Assembly: GCA_034189225.1 (NCBI GenBank)
Contig: JAXHVL010000164.1
Span: 1 to 26,000, forward strand
Direction: 5' to 3'
Origin: JAXHTY01 sp034189225
Lineage (GTDB): Bacteria > Desulfobacterota > Desulfobacteria > Desulfobacterales > Desulfosudaceae
DNA length: 26,000 nucleotides
Within the stretch, counting starts at the first letter, position 1. Each line of letters opens with the position of its first letter. The notes under the pieces were generated by a model. The model was not told where the DNA came from and searched no databases. It worked only from the letters and a program-made list of their open reading frames with translations. A program made the translations under genes and the position numbers. This document shows positions 7,929-14,697 of this stretch, one piece after another.

Positions 7929-8714
7929 TCAGGCGGAAACCATGTGGTTCAACGGCCCGCTGCCCTTTCCGATGGACGGGGCCTGGGCAATGGCCCGGGT
8001 GATATAATCCTTGGCCCGGTTGGCGGATTCAAAAAAACCCCTTCCCAGTGCCCGGTTGGCAGCCAGGGCGGAAGAAAACGTGCACCCCGTGCCATGGGTA
8101 TTGCGGGTATCGATCCGCGGCCGGGACAGGGTTTCAAAGGTTTTGCCGTCATAAAACACATCCACCGCCTCGGTTCCCTCTATGTGGCCCCCCTTGATCA
8201 CGGCCCGGGCCGCTCCCAGTCCGATCATGGCCTCGGCCGCCGCTTTCATGTCATCCATGGTCTTAATAGGAAACCCGGCCAGCAACTCCGCCTCATGGGT
8301 GTTCGGGGTCACGATCTCGGCAAGGGGAAAAAGTCTTTCCACCAGCGCGGTCCGGGCTTCGGGCTTCAAAAGGCAATACCCGCTCTTGGAAATCATCACC
8401 GGATCCAGCACCACCGGCGGCAGAGATGGGGCGTCGGCCAGGGCTTCGGCAATGGCCGTCACCAGGGGCGTGCTTGATACCATCCCTATCTTCACGGCGT
8501 GGATGGCCGTATCCTCAAACAAATGGACGATCTGGCCCTTCACGATGGCCGGCGCCATTTCCTGGATGTCATAGACTTTCTGCGTGTTCTGGACGGTCAC
8601 GGCGGTAATGGCGCTCATGCCGAACACCCCGTGGGCCTGAAAGGTTTTGAGATCCGCCTGAATACCGGCCCCGCCGGAGGAATCCGACCCGGCGATGGTG
8701 AGGGCGATATGCAT
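7929..8714 (-). CDS. thiD: Hydroxymethylpyrimidine/phosphomethylpyrimidine kinase
   Basis: ThiD phosphorylates hydroxymethylpyrimidine twice to give the pyrimidine half of thiamine. I start it at the ATG at 8714 (261 residues, MHIALTIAGSDSSGGAGIQ) because GAGGATGG lies just upstream; an in-frame start 11 codons earlier adds an unlikely leader. Typical ribokinase-fold signatures are AGSDSSGGAGIQADLKT at the N-terminus, the DPVM block (VVLDPVMISKSG) in the middle, and the anion-hole motif GTGCTFSSALAA in the C-terminal part. No TPP riboswitch was recognised upstream, and no other thiamine gene is nearby. Confidence 0.93.
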   Translation of the reverse strand: MHIALTIAGSDSSGGAGIQADLKTFQAHGVFGMSAITAVTVQNTQKVYDIQEMAPAIVKGQIVHLFEDTAIHAVKIGMVSSTPLVTAIAEALADAPSLPPVVLDPVMISKSGYCLLKPEARTALVERLFPLAEIVTPNTHEAELLAGFPIKTMDDMKAAAEAMIGLGAARAVIKGGHIEGTEAVDVFYDGKTFETLSRPRIDTRNTHGTGCTFSSALAANRALGRGFFESANRAKDYITRAIAQAPSIGKGSGPLNHMVSA

Positions 8715-8955
8715 CGTTCCATCCTCCCGTAAGGCATTTTCTGACAAACACGTAAAACATCTTCTTGTTTGAATTGTCTATTATTATATCATGACGACTC
8801 TATAAAAAAGCCCTTTTTTACCATGAAGATCATGAAAGAAAAGTATGACTGATTGCTCTTACCCCCCTTGACCCGTTCCGGAGTGTGATTAATTTTATAG
8901 TAAAAGATGTCGATATGACATCATATAACACTTTGGATATAAAGGAGGTATTGCC

Positions 8956-9405
8956 ATGAACGCACTGACACCCTCTATATGGAGAAACAACTGGTTAAAG
9001 AGACATGAGAATACACAGGGTGATCTTTTTGACCGCCTTTTCGAGGATTTCGGTATGCCGGCCCTTACCAACCGGGAAGCCAGCTGGGTACCGGCGATTG
9101 ATGTTTCCGAGACGGACAATGAGTATTTAGTAAAGGCTGAACTGCCGGGATTAAAGAAGGAAGATATCGATATTTCGTTAAATAACGGTATCTTAACGCT
9201 GAAGGGAGAGAAAAAACAGGAGAAAAAGGACGACAACGAAAATTATCACTTCAGGGAAAGCTATTTCGGTACGTTCACCAGAAGCCTGAGGCTTCCCAAT
9301 GATGCCTCAGAGGAAAAGGTCGATGCCACGTATCATGATGGCGTAGTGACCGTATCCGTACCTAAATCGGAAAAGGCGAAACCGAAAAAGATCAAGATCA
9401 ACTAG
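8956..9405 (+). CDS. Hsp20 / alpha-crystallin small heat-shock protein
   Basis: This is an ATP-independent holdase chaperone that keeps unfolded proteins soluble. It has 149 residues. The N-terminal region (SIWRNNWLKRHENTQGDLFDRLFEDFG) is typical. The alpha-crystallin domain runs from about residue 48 to 140 (VPAIDVSETDNEYLVKAELPG and later DGVVTVSVPK). The chain ends in a C-terminal IxI motif (KKIKIN) used for oligomer contacts. A strong AAAGGAGG site precedes the ATG. I found no CIRCE operator upstream; a TTGACC at 8868 could be part of a promoter but has no well-spaced partner. The stop codon TAG overlaps the first two bases of palindromic element D. Confidence 0.93.
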   Translation: MNALTPSIWRNNWLKRHENTQGDLFDRLFEDFGMPALTNREASWVPAIDVSETDNEYLVKAELPGLKKEDIDISLNNGILTLKGEKKQEKKDDNENYHFRESYFGTFTRSLRLPNDASEEKVDATYHDGVVTVSVPKSEKAKPKKIKIN

Positions 9406-9546
9406 TGTCCGTCCAGAAATTAGATATTTTGCCCGATTTCAAGGAAGGCGAAAATTTTAACCGGAGGAATACTTTGGGTATTTTGAGGATTAAAATTTGA
9501 GCCCAACGCAGAAATCGGGCAAAATACCAATTTATGGATGGGCACT
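9404..9546. repeat. Palindromic element D (MITE-like)
   Basis: A 143-bp palindrome. The ends are AGTGTCCGTCCAGAAATT and AATTTATGGATGGGCACT (15 of 18 complementary). Inside them ATTTTGCCCGATTTC pairs with GAAATCGGGCAAAAT. The core runs AAGGCG (9445-9450), an AAAATTTTAA stem, GGAGGAATAC-TTTGG-GTATT, the other stem arm, and CAACGCAG (9504-9511). It has no coding capacity. It begins inside the hsp20 stop codon. Confidence 0.8.
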
Positions 9547-9679
9547 CAATGTTATTAACTTAAGGTCGTATTGCAATTTAATTTTCTGAATTTATAAATA
9601 AAAATTGCTTTTTAGAGGTCGATATGGTATGCTCAATTGTTAATAACAAACAACAGTTACCATAAAAAAAGAGCATACC

Positions 9680-9867
9680 ATGTCGAAATTTAATGACAAA
9701 TCTTCCAAAGTTGGCACGGAAGCTGCTAAAAATTTGAGTCAGACTGATCCGCTTTCTTAAAAAATCATTAACTCTGAACATTTTATCAATACGTATCGCC
9801 AAAGTCCAACCGATTTTATACGTAATAGAAAGCTCTCATTTCCCATTCTTATATTTTTGATAGGGGA
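9680..9867 (+). pseudogene. IS4-like transposase remnant, N-terminal part
   Basis: The frame from the ATG at 9680 reads about 26 codons, meets a stop (TAA, 9758-9760), and continues in the same frame with SEHFINTYRQSPTDFIRNRK and then LSFPILIF. The stretch SPTDF-RNRKL-FP resembles the N-terminus of IS4-family transposases. Similarity then ends and the rest of the gene is missing. An inverted repeat (9620-9634 and 9671-9685, 14 of 15 paired) spans the start codon. Such hairpins at transposase starts often limit translation. The assignment rests on motif memory, so confidence is moderate. Confidence 0.5.
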
Positions 9868-9871
9868 CATC

Positions 9872-10116
9872 TTTATCTTGCTTTTTTTGATTTCCGGAAG
9901 GGCCGCAATTTCTTCAGCCGAAATCCCGTGTTCCCGGATGATCGCAACCAGTATCAGGATGGCTTCCGGATCGGAAAGGTGAGTAATCGTTTTTTTCAAG
10001 TTGCCATGTCGGTAGAAAGCAATGTTTTTATAGTTCCACTGGCCATAGTCGTTAAACCGGGGGACTTGAGGCAGACTATAGTATCTGCCGTTCTGGTTAT
10101 AGCTTATGTATGCCTG
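9872..10116 (-). pseudogene. Remnant of a winged-helix-like, transposon-associated protein
   Basis: About 81 codons on the minus strand read SYNQNGRYYSLPQVPRF, then a GQWNYKNIAFYRHGNLKKT segment and a helical part ending EIAALPEIKKSK. The pattern NGRYY-LP...GxW.Y..I.F...GNL resembles short winged-helix proteins found beside transposons. An in-frame stop precedes it (10117-10119), so its N-terminus is missing, and it runs head-on into the transposase remnant. No intact start with a ribosome site is seen. It is most likely a decayed fragment. Confidence 0.45.
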
Positions 10117-10298
10117 TCATTGTTTGAGTTTTAATCTTGCATTCGGAACGGAGCATGTGAGAAATAATGTTTCATATACTTTATATATTGATAAGCGACT
10201 GATTTAAAAATGAATAATTACAGGAGGTTTTTGCGATCCAGCCGCCATTTGCGGTCATAGATCCTGATGTGCAAAAACCTAACCGGATACTACTGATT
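10117..10298. other. Gene-free gap with a hairpin
   Basis: No gene is supportable. AGGTTTTTGC (10225-10234) pairs perfectly with GCAAAAACCT (10271-10280), and CCGC-CATTT-GCGG forms an inner stem, so the RNA could fold. A good AGGAGG at 10222-10227 has no usable start codon at normal spacing after it, although the frame that follows (from ATC at 10236) runs 33 codons into element B2. This may be the damaged start of a lost gene. Confidence 0.35.
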
Positions 10299-10502
10299 AA
10301 TGCTCTTGTAAAGAGTCACTTTGGTACGGCAAAGTAAAAAGTTCAAGAGCAAGGCGTCGATGCATTTTGAGGAATGTATTGCAGGGGCAGACTTGCGTGT
10401 CTGTCCAATAGACGGGGGAACACATAGGTTCGCCCCTACACCTTACGTGACATGACGAAAGATGCATCGCAACGCAGCTATTGGGCATTTTACGAAGCCG
10501 TT
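10299..10502 (+). repeat. Palindromic element B2, with an insert in its tip
   Basis: This matches B3 (24678-24828) on both arms: ACGGCAAAGTAAAAAGTTCA on the left; CGTGACATGACGA and TTTTACGAAGCCG on the right. AAGGCG (10351-10356) and CAACGCAG (10470-10477) mark the core. Instead of the short tip found in B1 and B3, it carries about 60 bp of unrelated palindromic sequence. It ends about 30 bp before the diguanylate cyclase start codon. The cyclase reading frame extends back into this repeat. Confidence 0.8.
10382..10440. repeat. REP-like double hairpin inside B2
   Basis: Two tandem imperfect hairpins: GGGGCAGAC paired with GTCTGTCC, and GGGGGAAC-ACATA-GGTTCGCCCC. They resemble a palindromic repeat found in many bacterial genomes. 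The unit replaces the apex of the B2 palindrome, which indicates a secondary insertion. Confidence 0.65.
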
Positions 10503-10532
10503 ACCATTGGATCAAACAGCAGGAGACCCTCC

Positions 10533-12134
10533 ATGTCTGCGCAACAGGATGACAGGCTGATCAGAGATTTTACCTCCCTGGCCGTTGACGGCCTCAAGCG
10601 GCTTTCGGAAAAGGGGGAAAAGCTGACCAGCGAGTCCCTCTATGAAGTCCTTTCCCGGATGCCCGAGGCCCAACGATTGATGGCGGTGGACGGCGATGAA
10701 GCCGACCCGTCGATACATGACCGCTTGCAGCAGGATATTGAACGGCTGAGCCGGCAGAAGGACAGTCTCATGTCGGAGCTGTCGGCGGTTGAAGAGAAGG
10801 CGGTGGCGAACGAGGCCGCCTTCAGACGTATTGTGCTGTTTTTTGCCGAATTCATAGCCAAAACAGAGGAAGAGGCGGTATACCGGCAGAGCCGGAAGCT
10901 TGCGGGGGTGGTGCGGGACAATGCATCGACAGAGGTCATTGAGGCGGTGTTCTCGGAATTGAAAACCATGGCAGATAAGACAGCGGTAGCGACGGCCGGT
11001 GGTTCGACCAGACCGAAGAAAACCTTTCTGCGCAATCTGCTGAAAGTCCCCGGCACGGATGCGGAAGATGTGGAAAAACGGTATATCGACCAGTTCAGAA
11101 AGACCTACCAGGATATCATTGACACGCTGGGAAGTGAGCTGGGCGAAATGTTTCTCAGCCGGCTTGCCAGTATCGGGGGGCACATCAAAGCCGCCGGCAC
11201 GATAAATGATTTCCTGACCCTTCGTATGGAGATCCTTTCCCTGGTGAAGGATTACATGGACTGGGTGGCCTCAGAACGGGAGACGGTTACCGATTTTGTC
11301 AAAGAACTGGGCACCAAGCTTATCTCATTTGAAAAGATTCTGAATTCGGCCTTTGAAAATACGACGGAGATATATTCTTCCAACGATGCCTTTGCGGAGG
11401 TGATAGAGGAGAAACTGGATGGCATGACCGATTTTCTGCGGTCAAGCCGGACGCTCGAGGAGCTGAAGACCGCCGTAACTGCAAGGCTGGACAGCATGCG
11501 GCAGGCAATAACGGCCCAGCGGGAGCGGGAGGCGGCGATCCGGCGGAAAATGGACCGGGATATCGCCCTGATGAAAAATGATTTCAAGCGGATGAAAACA
11601 GAAGCCCTGGAAGCCAAAGTCAAGGCCGAGCAGCTTGAAAAGGAAAGCCTGACCGACCCGCTGACCGGTGCGTGCAACCGGCGGGCGTTCGATAGGCGCA
11701 TCACGGAGGAAATCAGCCGGCTGATCCGTTATAAACGGCATTTTTCAATGTTGATTTTTGATGTGGATTATTTTAAAAGCGTGAATGACACTTACGGCCA
11801 CGCAGCGGGCGATCAGTGCCTGAGGGCGATTGTGGCGAAGGTGCATCCGCTGTTAAGGGAAACCGATATGCTGGCCCGATACGGGGGGGAGGAGTTTGCC
11901 GTTATTCTTCCGGAAACGAAGGGGACCGGTGCGGCGCAGGTGGCGGAAAAGCTTCGGGCGGCGGTGGCTGCGATTGAGATTCCCCACGGGGAGACAACTA
12001 TCGGCTTCACCATCAGTATCGGGGCCAGTATGAGCCGTCATACCGACAAAACCCCCGGGGACCTGTTCGGACGGGTGGATATGGCCCTGTATTCCGCCAA
12101 AGAGGGCGGGCGGAACCGGGTGGTGGTGAAGTAG
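10533..12134 (+). CDS. Diguanylate cyclase (GGDEF), cytoplasmic
   Basis: This makes cyclic di-GMP from two GTP. I start it at the ATG at 10533 (533 residues): AGGAGA lies just upstream, and the longer frame reaches back into repeat B2, whose sequence encodes only artefactual residues. Residues 1 to about 375 form a long, highly helical region without membrane segments or a recognised sensor fold, ending in a coiled coil. The GGDEF domain starts around LTDPLTGACNRRAFDRR. The active-site motif is GGEEF (451-455), and an inhibitory RxxD site (R442ETD445) lies five residues before it, so product feedback is expected. The protein should be active. The PilZ protein at 941-1465 is a possible downstream partner. 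Confidence 0.93.
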   Translation: MSAQQDDRLIRDFTSLAVDGLKRLSEKGEKLTSESLYEVLSRMPEAQRLMAVDGDEADPSIHDRLQQDIERLSRQKDSLMSELSAVEEKAVANEAAFRRIVLFFAEFIAKTEEEAVYRQSRKLAGVVRDNASTEVIEAVFSELKTMADKTAVATAGGSTRPKKTFLRNLLKVPGTDAEDVEKRYIDQFRKTYQDIIDTLGSELGEMFLSRLASIGGHIKAAGTINDFLTLRMEILSLVKDYMDWVASERETVTDFVKELGTKLISFEKILNSAFENTTEIYSSNDAFAEVIEEKLDGMTDFLRSSRTLEELKTAVTARLDSMRQAITAQREREAAIRRKMDRDIALMKNDFKRMKTEALEAKVKAEQLEKESLTDPLTGACNRRAFDRRITEEISRLIRYKRHFSMLIFDVDYFKSVNDTYGHAAGDQCLRAIVAKVHPLLRETDMLARYGGEEFAVILPETKGTGAAQVAEKLRAAVAAIEIPHGETTIGFTISIGASMSRHTDKTPGDLFGRVDMALYSAKEGGRNRVVVK

Positions 12135-12210
12135 CACAAGCCGTTAATTGCCGTGTCGCCCGGGCTGCACCGTTTCAATTTGTATCCCGCATCCTGGCGA
12201 AAATGGCTAG

Positions 12211-12374
12211 TCATACCGCGCCGAATCCATAGGTTGCAGGCACGAATTCCGCCAGAATCAACCCTTTCATGAGCGGGGACGCCGACTCTGCAATATCCGG
12301 CTTGACCGCCTGCAAAAAGAACCCGAACGGGTCATAAAGGGCACCGACGACCAGGCGCCAATGGTAAGGGTCTG
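12211..12374 (-). pseudogene. Possible C-terminal fragment of an unknown protein
   Basis: On the minus strand a frame ending at the TGA at 12211-12213 reads DPYHWRLVVGALYDPFGFF and continues with QAVKPDIAESASPLMKG. It looks protein-like but has no usable start codon. It lies directly behind the 41-aa membrane ORF in another frame. It may be the rest of a frameshifted membrane protein gene. This is a weak call. Confidence 0.3.
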
Positions 12375-12500
12375 TTAACGGTAGCCGGGAAACATTCGCT
12401 TTAGCGGCCGGAAGTTGACATAGCGTATCAGGGCCACGGCGATGGCGGCAAAAAGGCAGATCGCCCCTGCCAAGGGCAGCAGCGAGACATCAATGGTCAT
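12375..12500 (-). CDS. 41-residue membrane protein, unknown
   Basis: A short ORF from the ATG at 12500, preceded by AAGGGGA. Residues 5-26 (VSLLPLAGAICLFAAIAVAL) form one hydrophobic helix, followed by a basic tail (RYVNFRPLKRMFPGYR). It could be a genuine small membrane protein or the N-terminal part of a broken gene whose remainder continues in another frame downstream. Palindrome C lies 18 bp upstream. Confidence 0.4.
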   Translation of the reverse strand: MTIDVSLLPLAGAICLFAAIAVALIRYVNFRPLKRMFPGYR

Positions 12501-12518
12501 GTTTCCCCTTTTCTCTAA

Positions 12519-12676
12519 GGGTCTGTCAGAAAATAAGTGTGTCACACCGAGGTTGTCGATTCGCCCGTCCGGCAAGGCGCGCGACTGAGGCATAGTAAGT
12601 CTATGTCGCAAGGAGCGCAACGCCACTGGACGGAATGAAGCGGCAACCGAATGTAACAGTTATTTTTTGACAGCCC
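12519..12676. repeat. Palindromic element C (MITE-like)
   Basis: About 158 bp. The ends CTGTCAGAAAATAA (12523-12536) and TTATTTTTTGACAG (12660-12673) pair at 13 of 14 positions. A nested stem of CGTCCGG with CTGGACG surrounds a core that starts with AAGGCG (12574-12579), has GGCATAG-TAAGT-CTATG at its tip, and ends with CAACGC (12618-12623). The ends are unlike those of B and D, but the core layout is similar. No coding capacity and no clear flanking duplication. Confidence 0.75.
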
Positions 12677-12887
12677 ATAAAGTCCCGGGATTCCAGTCCA
12701 GCATCACCATTCCCACATCCGGCGAGTCTGTTTCCAGGCGAGGCCTGTAATGTCCGGACTTGGCGGATTTGTGAATTTTTCATTCGAATCCGGTACCATG
12801 CCACTATAATCGATTTTGATCAAATTCGATAGCAATTTTGATTTGGATGTGGACGAACCCCCTTTCATGGATACACCCAAACCTGAC
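12677..12887. other. Gene-free gap in a decayed zone
   Basis: No gene is supportable. A frame from a TTG at 12816 reads IKFDSNFDLDVDEPPFMDTP and then runs into a family A fragment at 12888. It could be the start of a lost gene, but nothing confirms it. The longer minus-strand frame over 12704-13171 is rejected because it crosses a repeat and a regulator remnant. Confidence 0.35.
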
Positions 12888-12948
12888 GGGCTTCGTAAAA
12901 AGCGGCTTACCCAGCTTTGCGGTGTTTTTACAGAAAGTTCCTTGGAAG
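12888..12948 (-). repeat. Family A fragment
   Basis: GGGCTTCGTAAAAAGC, a TTTGCGGTGTTTTTACAGAAAG block and the terminal TTCCTTGGAAG match the right end of family A, read as at 24335 and 25833. It interrupts the decayed zone immediately before the LuxR remnant. Confidence 0.6.
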
Positions 12949-12949
12949 A

Positions 12950-13042
12950 CCCTATCGCCGTCATATCATAGAAAAGCTGGACCTTCACAGTGTGGCCGAG
13001 CTTACCAAGTTCGCCGTACGGGAGGGGATCATGCAGCTTTAA
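12950..13042 (+). pseudogene. C-terminal remnant of a LuxR/NarL-type response regulator
   Basis: Thirty codons before a TAA (13040-13042) read YRRHIIEKLDLHSVAELTKF and then AVREGIMQL. This is the recognition and final helix of the LuxR-type DNA-binding domain that ends NarL/FixJ response regulators (family knowledge: H-R-x-x-I-x-x-K-L-x-x-H-S-x-A-E-L). Everything upstream is missing and is replaced by a family A fragment. It has no start and should not be functional. Confidence 0.7.
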
Positions 13043-13090
13043 CCCGGATTCCAGCACCGGATTCTTGAAATGTTTTGACCGATAAATGTC

Positions 13091-13126
13091 TTGACAATCA
13101 CCGGTATTTCCAGTAATTCTTATAAG
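13091..13126 (+). promoter_or_regulatory. Possible promoter for the rpmF-led operon
   Basis: TTGACA at 13091-13096 is a perfect -35 hexamer. The best -10-like sequence, TATAAG at 13121, is 24 bp away, which is too far; at normal spacing only weak matches exist. The position, about 70-100 bp before rpmF, is where a promoter is expected because the gene upstream is dead. Confidence 0.25.
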
Positions 13127-13195
13127 ATTATACAAGCGAAGCGGTATCGATGAGGTGCCGTTTATTGACAACAGAAAGGTTTGGGAGAAAGAGAA

Positions 13196-13375
13196 ATGGC
13201 AGTACCGAAACGCAAAAAATCAAAATCAAAACGGGATATGCGGCGAGCGCATACAAAGGTGTCCCCGCTCAATGTGACACCCTGCCCGCAGTGTGGTGAG
13301 GTGAAACTTCATCACAGGGCATGTCCCTCCTGCGGCACCTATAAAGACCGGACGGTTTTTGACGTCGAGGAATAA
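13196..13375 (+). CDS. rpmF: 50S ribosomal protein L32
   Basis: A 59-residue large-subunit ribosomal protein. The basic start MAVPKRKKSKSKRDMRRAHT and the four-cysteine zinc ribbon (CPQCG...CPSCG) are diagnostic of the zinc-binding form. I choose the ATG at 13196 because GGGAGA lies at normal spacing and because MAVPK is the conserved N-terminus. Upstream, where a DUF177 gene often stands, there is only a regulator remnant. It is followed by fabG, the beginning of a lipid-metabolism arrangement commonly linked to rpmF. Confidence 0.96.
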   Translation: MAVPKRKKSKSKRDMRRAHTKVSPLNVTPCPQCGEVKLHHRACPSCGTYKDRTVFDVEE

Positions 13376-13431
13376 CAGATGGGGACGATTGATTGTGTCA
13401 TTGCCGGCGGCAATGAGCAGGATTCCATGTA

Positions 13432-14205
13432 ATGATGGCTGAACGCAATGTGACCGAAAGCAAAGGCGACGGTAAGCGGATTGTGGTGGTGACGGGCGGT
13501 GCCAGAGGCATAGGCCGGGCTATTTGCTTGGCGTTTGCCGGTGCTGACACCCACGTCTACCTCAATTATGTGTCTGATGCTGCCGCCGCCGAAGAAACCG
13601 AACGCCTTGTCAGGGAAAACGGCGGAGAGGCTACGGCCGCTTGTGTGGATGTGTCCCGGGAACAGCCGGTCAAGGCGTTTTTCAAGGAGATTGTCGCCGC
13701 GTCCGGAAGGATTGATGTGCTGGTCAACAACGCCGGCATCACCAGGGACGCCTTGATTCCGATGATGAAGGAAGCCGCCTGGGACGACGTGATGGACGTC
13801 AATTTAAAGGGGGCATTTCATTGTATTAAAGCGGTTTCCCGCCAGATGATCAAGCAGCGGTATGGCCGGATTATCAACATCTCGTCGGTGGTGGGCGCCT
13901 CTGGCCATGCGGGGCAGGCCAACTATGCGGCTGCAAAATCCGGGCTGATGGGCCTGACAAAGTCGGCCGCAGCGGAATTCGCCGCCCGGAATATTACCGT
14001 AAACGCGGTGGCGCCGGGTTTTATTGAAACCGATATGACTGCCACATTTTCAGCGGAAGCCCGGGCGCAGCTGGCTGACAGGATACCGCTGGGCAGAATA
14101 GGAACCCCCGCGGATGTTGCGTCCATGGCGGTTTTTCTGGCTTCGGATGCGGCTGCTTACATAACGGGCCAGGTGATTCATGTGAACGGTGGAATCTACA
14201 TGTAA
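13432..14205 (+). CDS. fabG: 3-oxoacyl-ACP reductase
   Basis: FabG is the NADPH-dependent reductase of the fatty-acid elongation cycle, a short-chain dehydrogenase/reductase of 257 residues. The cofactor loop is TGGARGIG near the N-terminus. NNAG follows in LVNNAGITRD. The catalytic residues are S152, Y165 and K169 (YAAAK). The start at 13432 has AGGA 9 bp upstream; a second ATG follows directly. The N-terminal extension of about 18 residues before the beta-strand is slightly longer than in E. coli. It is followed by acpP, its carrier protein, which supports a role in fatty-acid synthesis rather than polyester metabolism. Confidence 0.92.
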   Translation: MMAERNVTESKGDGKRIVVVTGGARGIGRAICLAFAGADTHVYLNYVSDAAAAEETERLVRENGGEATAACVDVSREQPVKAFFKEIVAASGRIDVLVNNAGITRDALIPMMKEAAWDDVMDVNLKGAFHCIKAVSRQMIKQRYGRIINISSVVGASGHAGQANYAAAKSGLMGLTKSAAAEFAARNITVNAVAPGFIETDMTATFSAEARAQLADRIPLGRIGTPADVASMAVFLASDAAAYITGQVIHVNGGIYM

Positions 14206-14293
14206 GAGGGGGCAGGAGAATGCAGGGCTTTTTGGCGGACAGGAATGTGGAATGATCTGTTCAGGCGAATGGACGCTTAAAAGGAGATGAAAT

Positions 14294-14524
14294 ATGTCGA
14301 TTGAAGATAAAGTGAAACGAATTCTGGCAGAACGGCTTGATATTGATGCCGGCGAAATTCAGTCCGAAGCTGAATTTATTAACGATCTCGGGGCCGACTC
14401 CCTTGATATCGTCGAACTGCTCATGTCCCTGGAAGATGAATTCGACCTTGAAATATCAGATGAAGAAGCGGAAACAATTCTTACCGTGAAGGATGCGGTG
14501 GATTTTATAACCAAACGGCTGTAA
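14294..14524 (+). CDS. acpP: Acyl carrier protein
   Basis: A 76-residue acidic protein that carries growing fatty acyl chains. The phosphopantetheine attachment site is S36 in GADSLDIVE. The start MSIEDKVKRILAERL is typical, and AAGGAGATG lies just before the ATG. The 88 bp between fabG and acpP contain no gene. A beta-ketoacyl synthase (fabF), which usually follows acpP, is absent. Confidence 0.96.
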   Translation: MSIEDKVKRILAERLDIDAGEIQSEAEFINDLGADSLDIVELLMSLEDEFDLEISDEEAETILTVKDAVDFITKRL

Positions 14525-14640
14525 ATATAATGTAAATACCGGCATCGGCGTTGCCCCAGCGGTTGCGGCGATTTGACGCGCCATTAACCGTTTCCGGCCG
14601 GCGACCGGCTTCCGGAATGGAAGGGGTGCGGTTTGATATA

Positions 14641-14677
14641 CCGGCCATTGGCCATGCGGAGCAAGGCTGATGGCCGG
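14641..14677 (+). other. Hairpin in the acpP-glyA gap
   Basis: CCGGCCAT (14641-14648) pairs perfectly with ATGGCCGG (14670-14677). It lies about 20 bp before the glyA start, close to the ribosome site. No T-tract follows, so it is not a classical terminator. It could modulate glyA translation or RNA stability, but this is inference. I could not match the leader to a known riboswitch. Confidence 0.4.
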
Positions 14678-14697
14678 TCAGGAAAGGGGTTTGAATT

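Noticed and set aside
10225..10280. Possible integron attC site or riboswitch-like hairpin
   Set aside because: The arms AGGTTTTTGC and GCAAAAACCT lack the attC core motif GTTRRRY/RYYYAAC, and no riboswitch consensus is visible.
12704..13171. 155-residue minus-strand frame
   Set aside because: It crosses a family A fragment and lies antisense to the LuxR remnant; low-complexity Ser/Thr-rich, no ribosome site.
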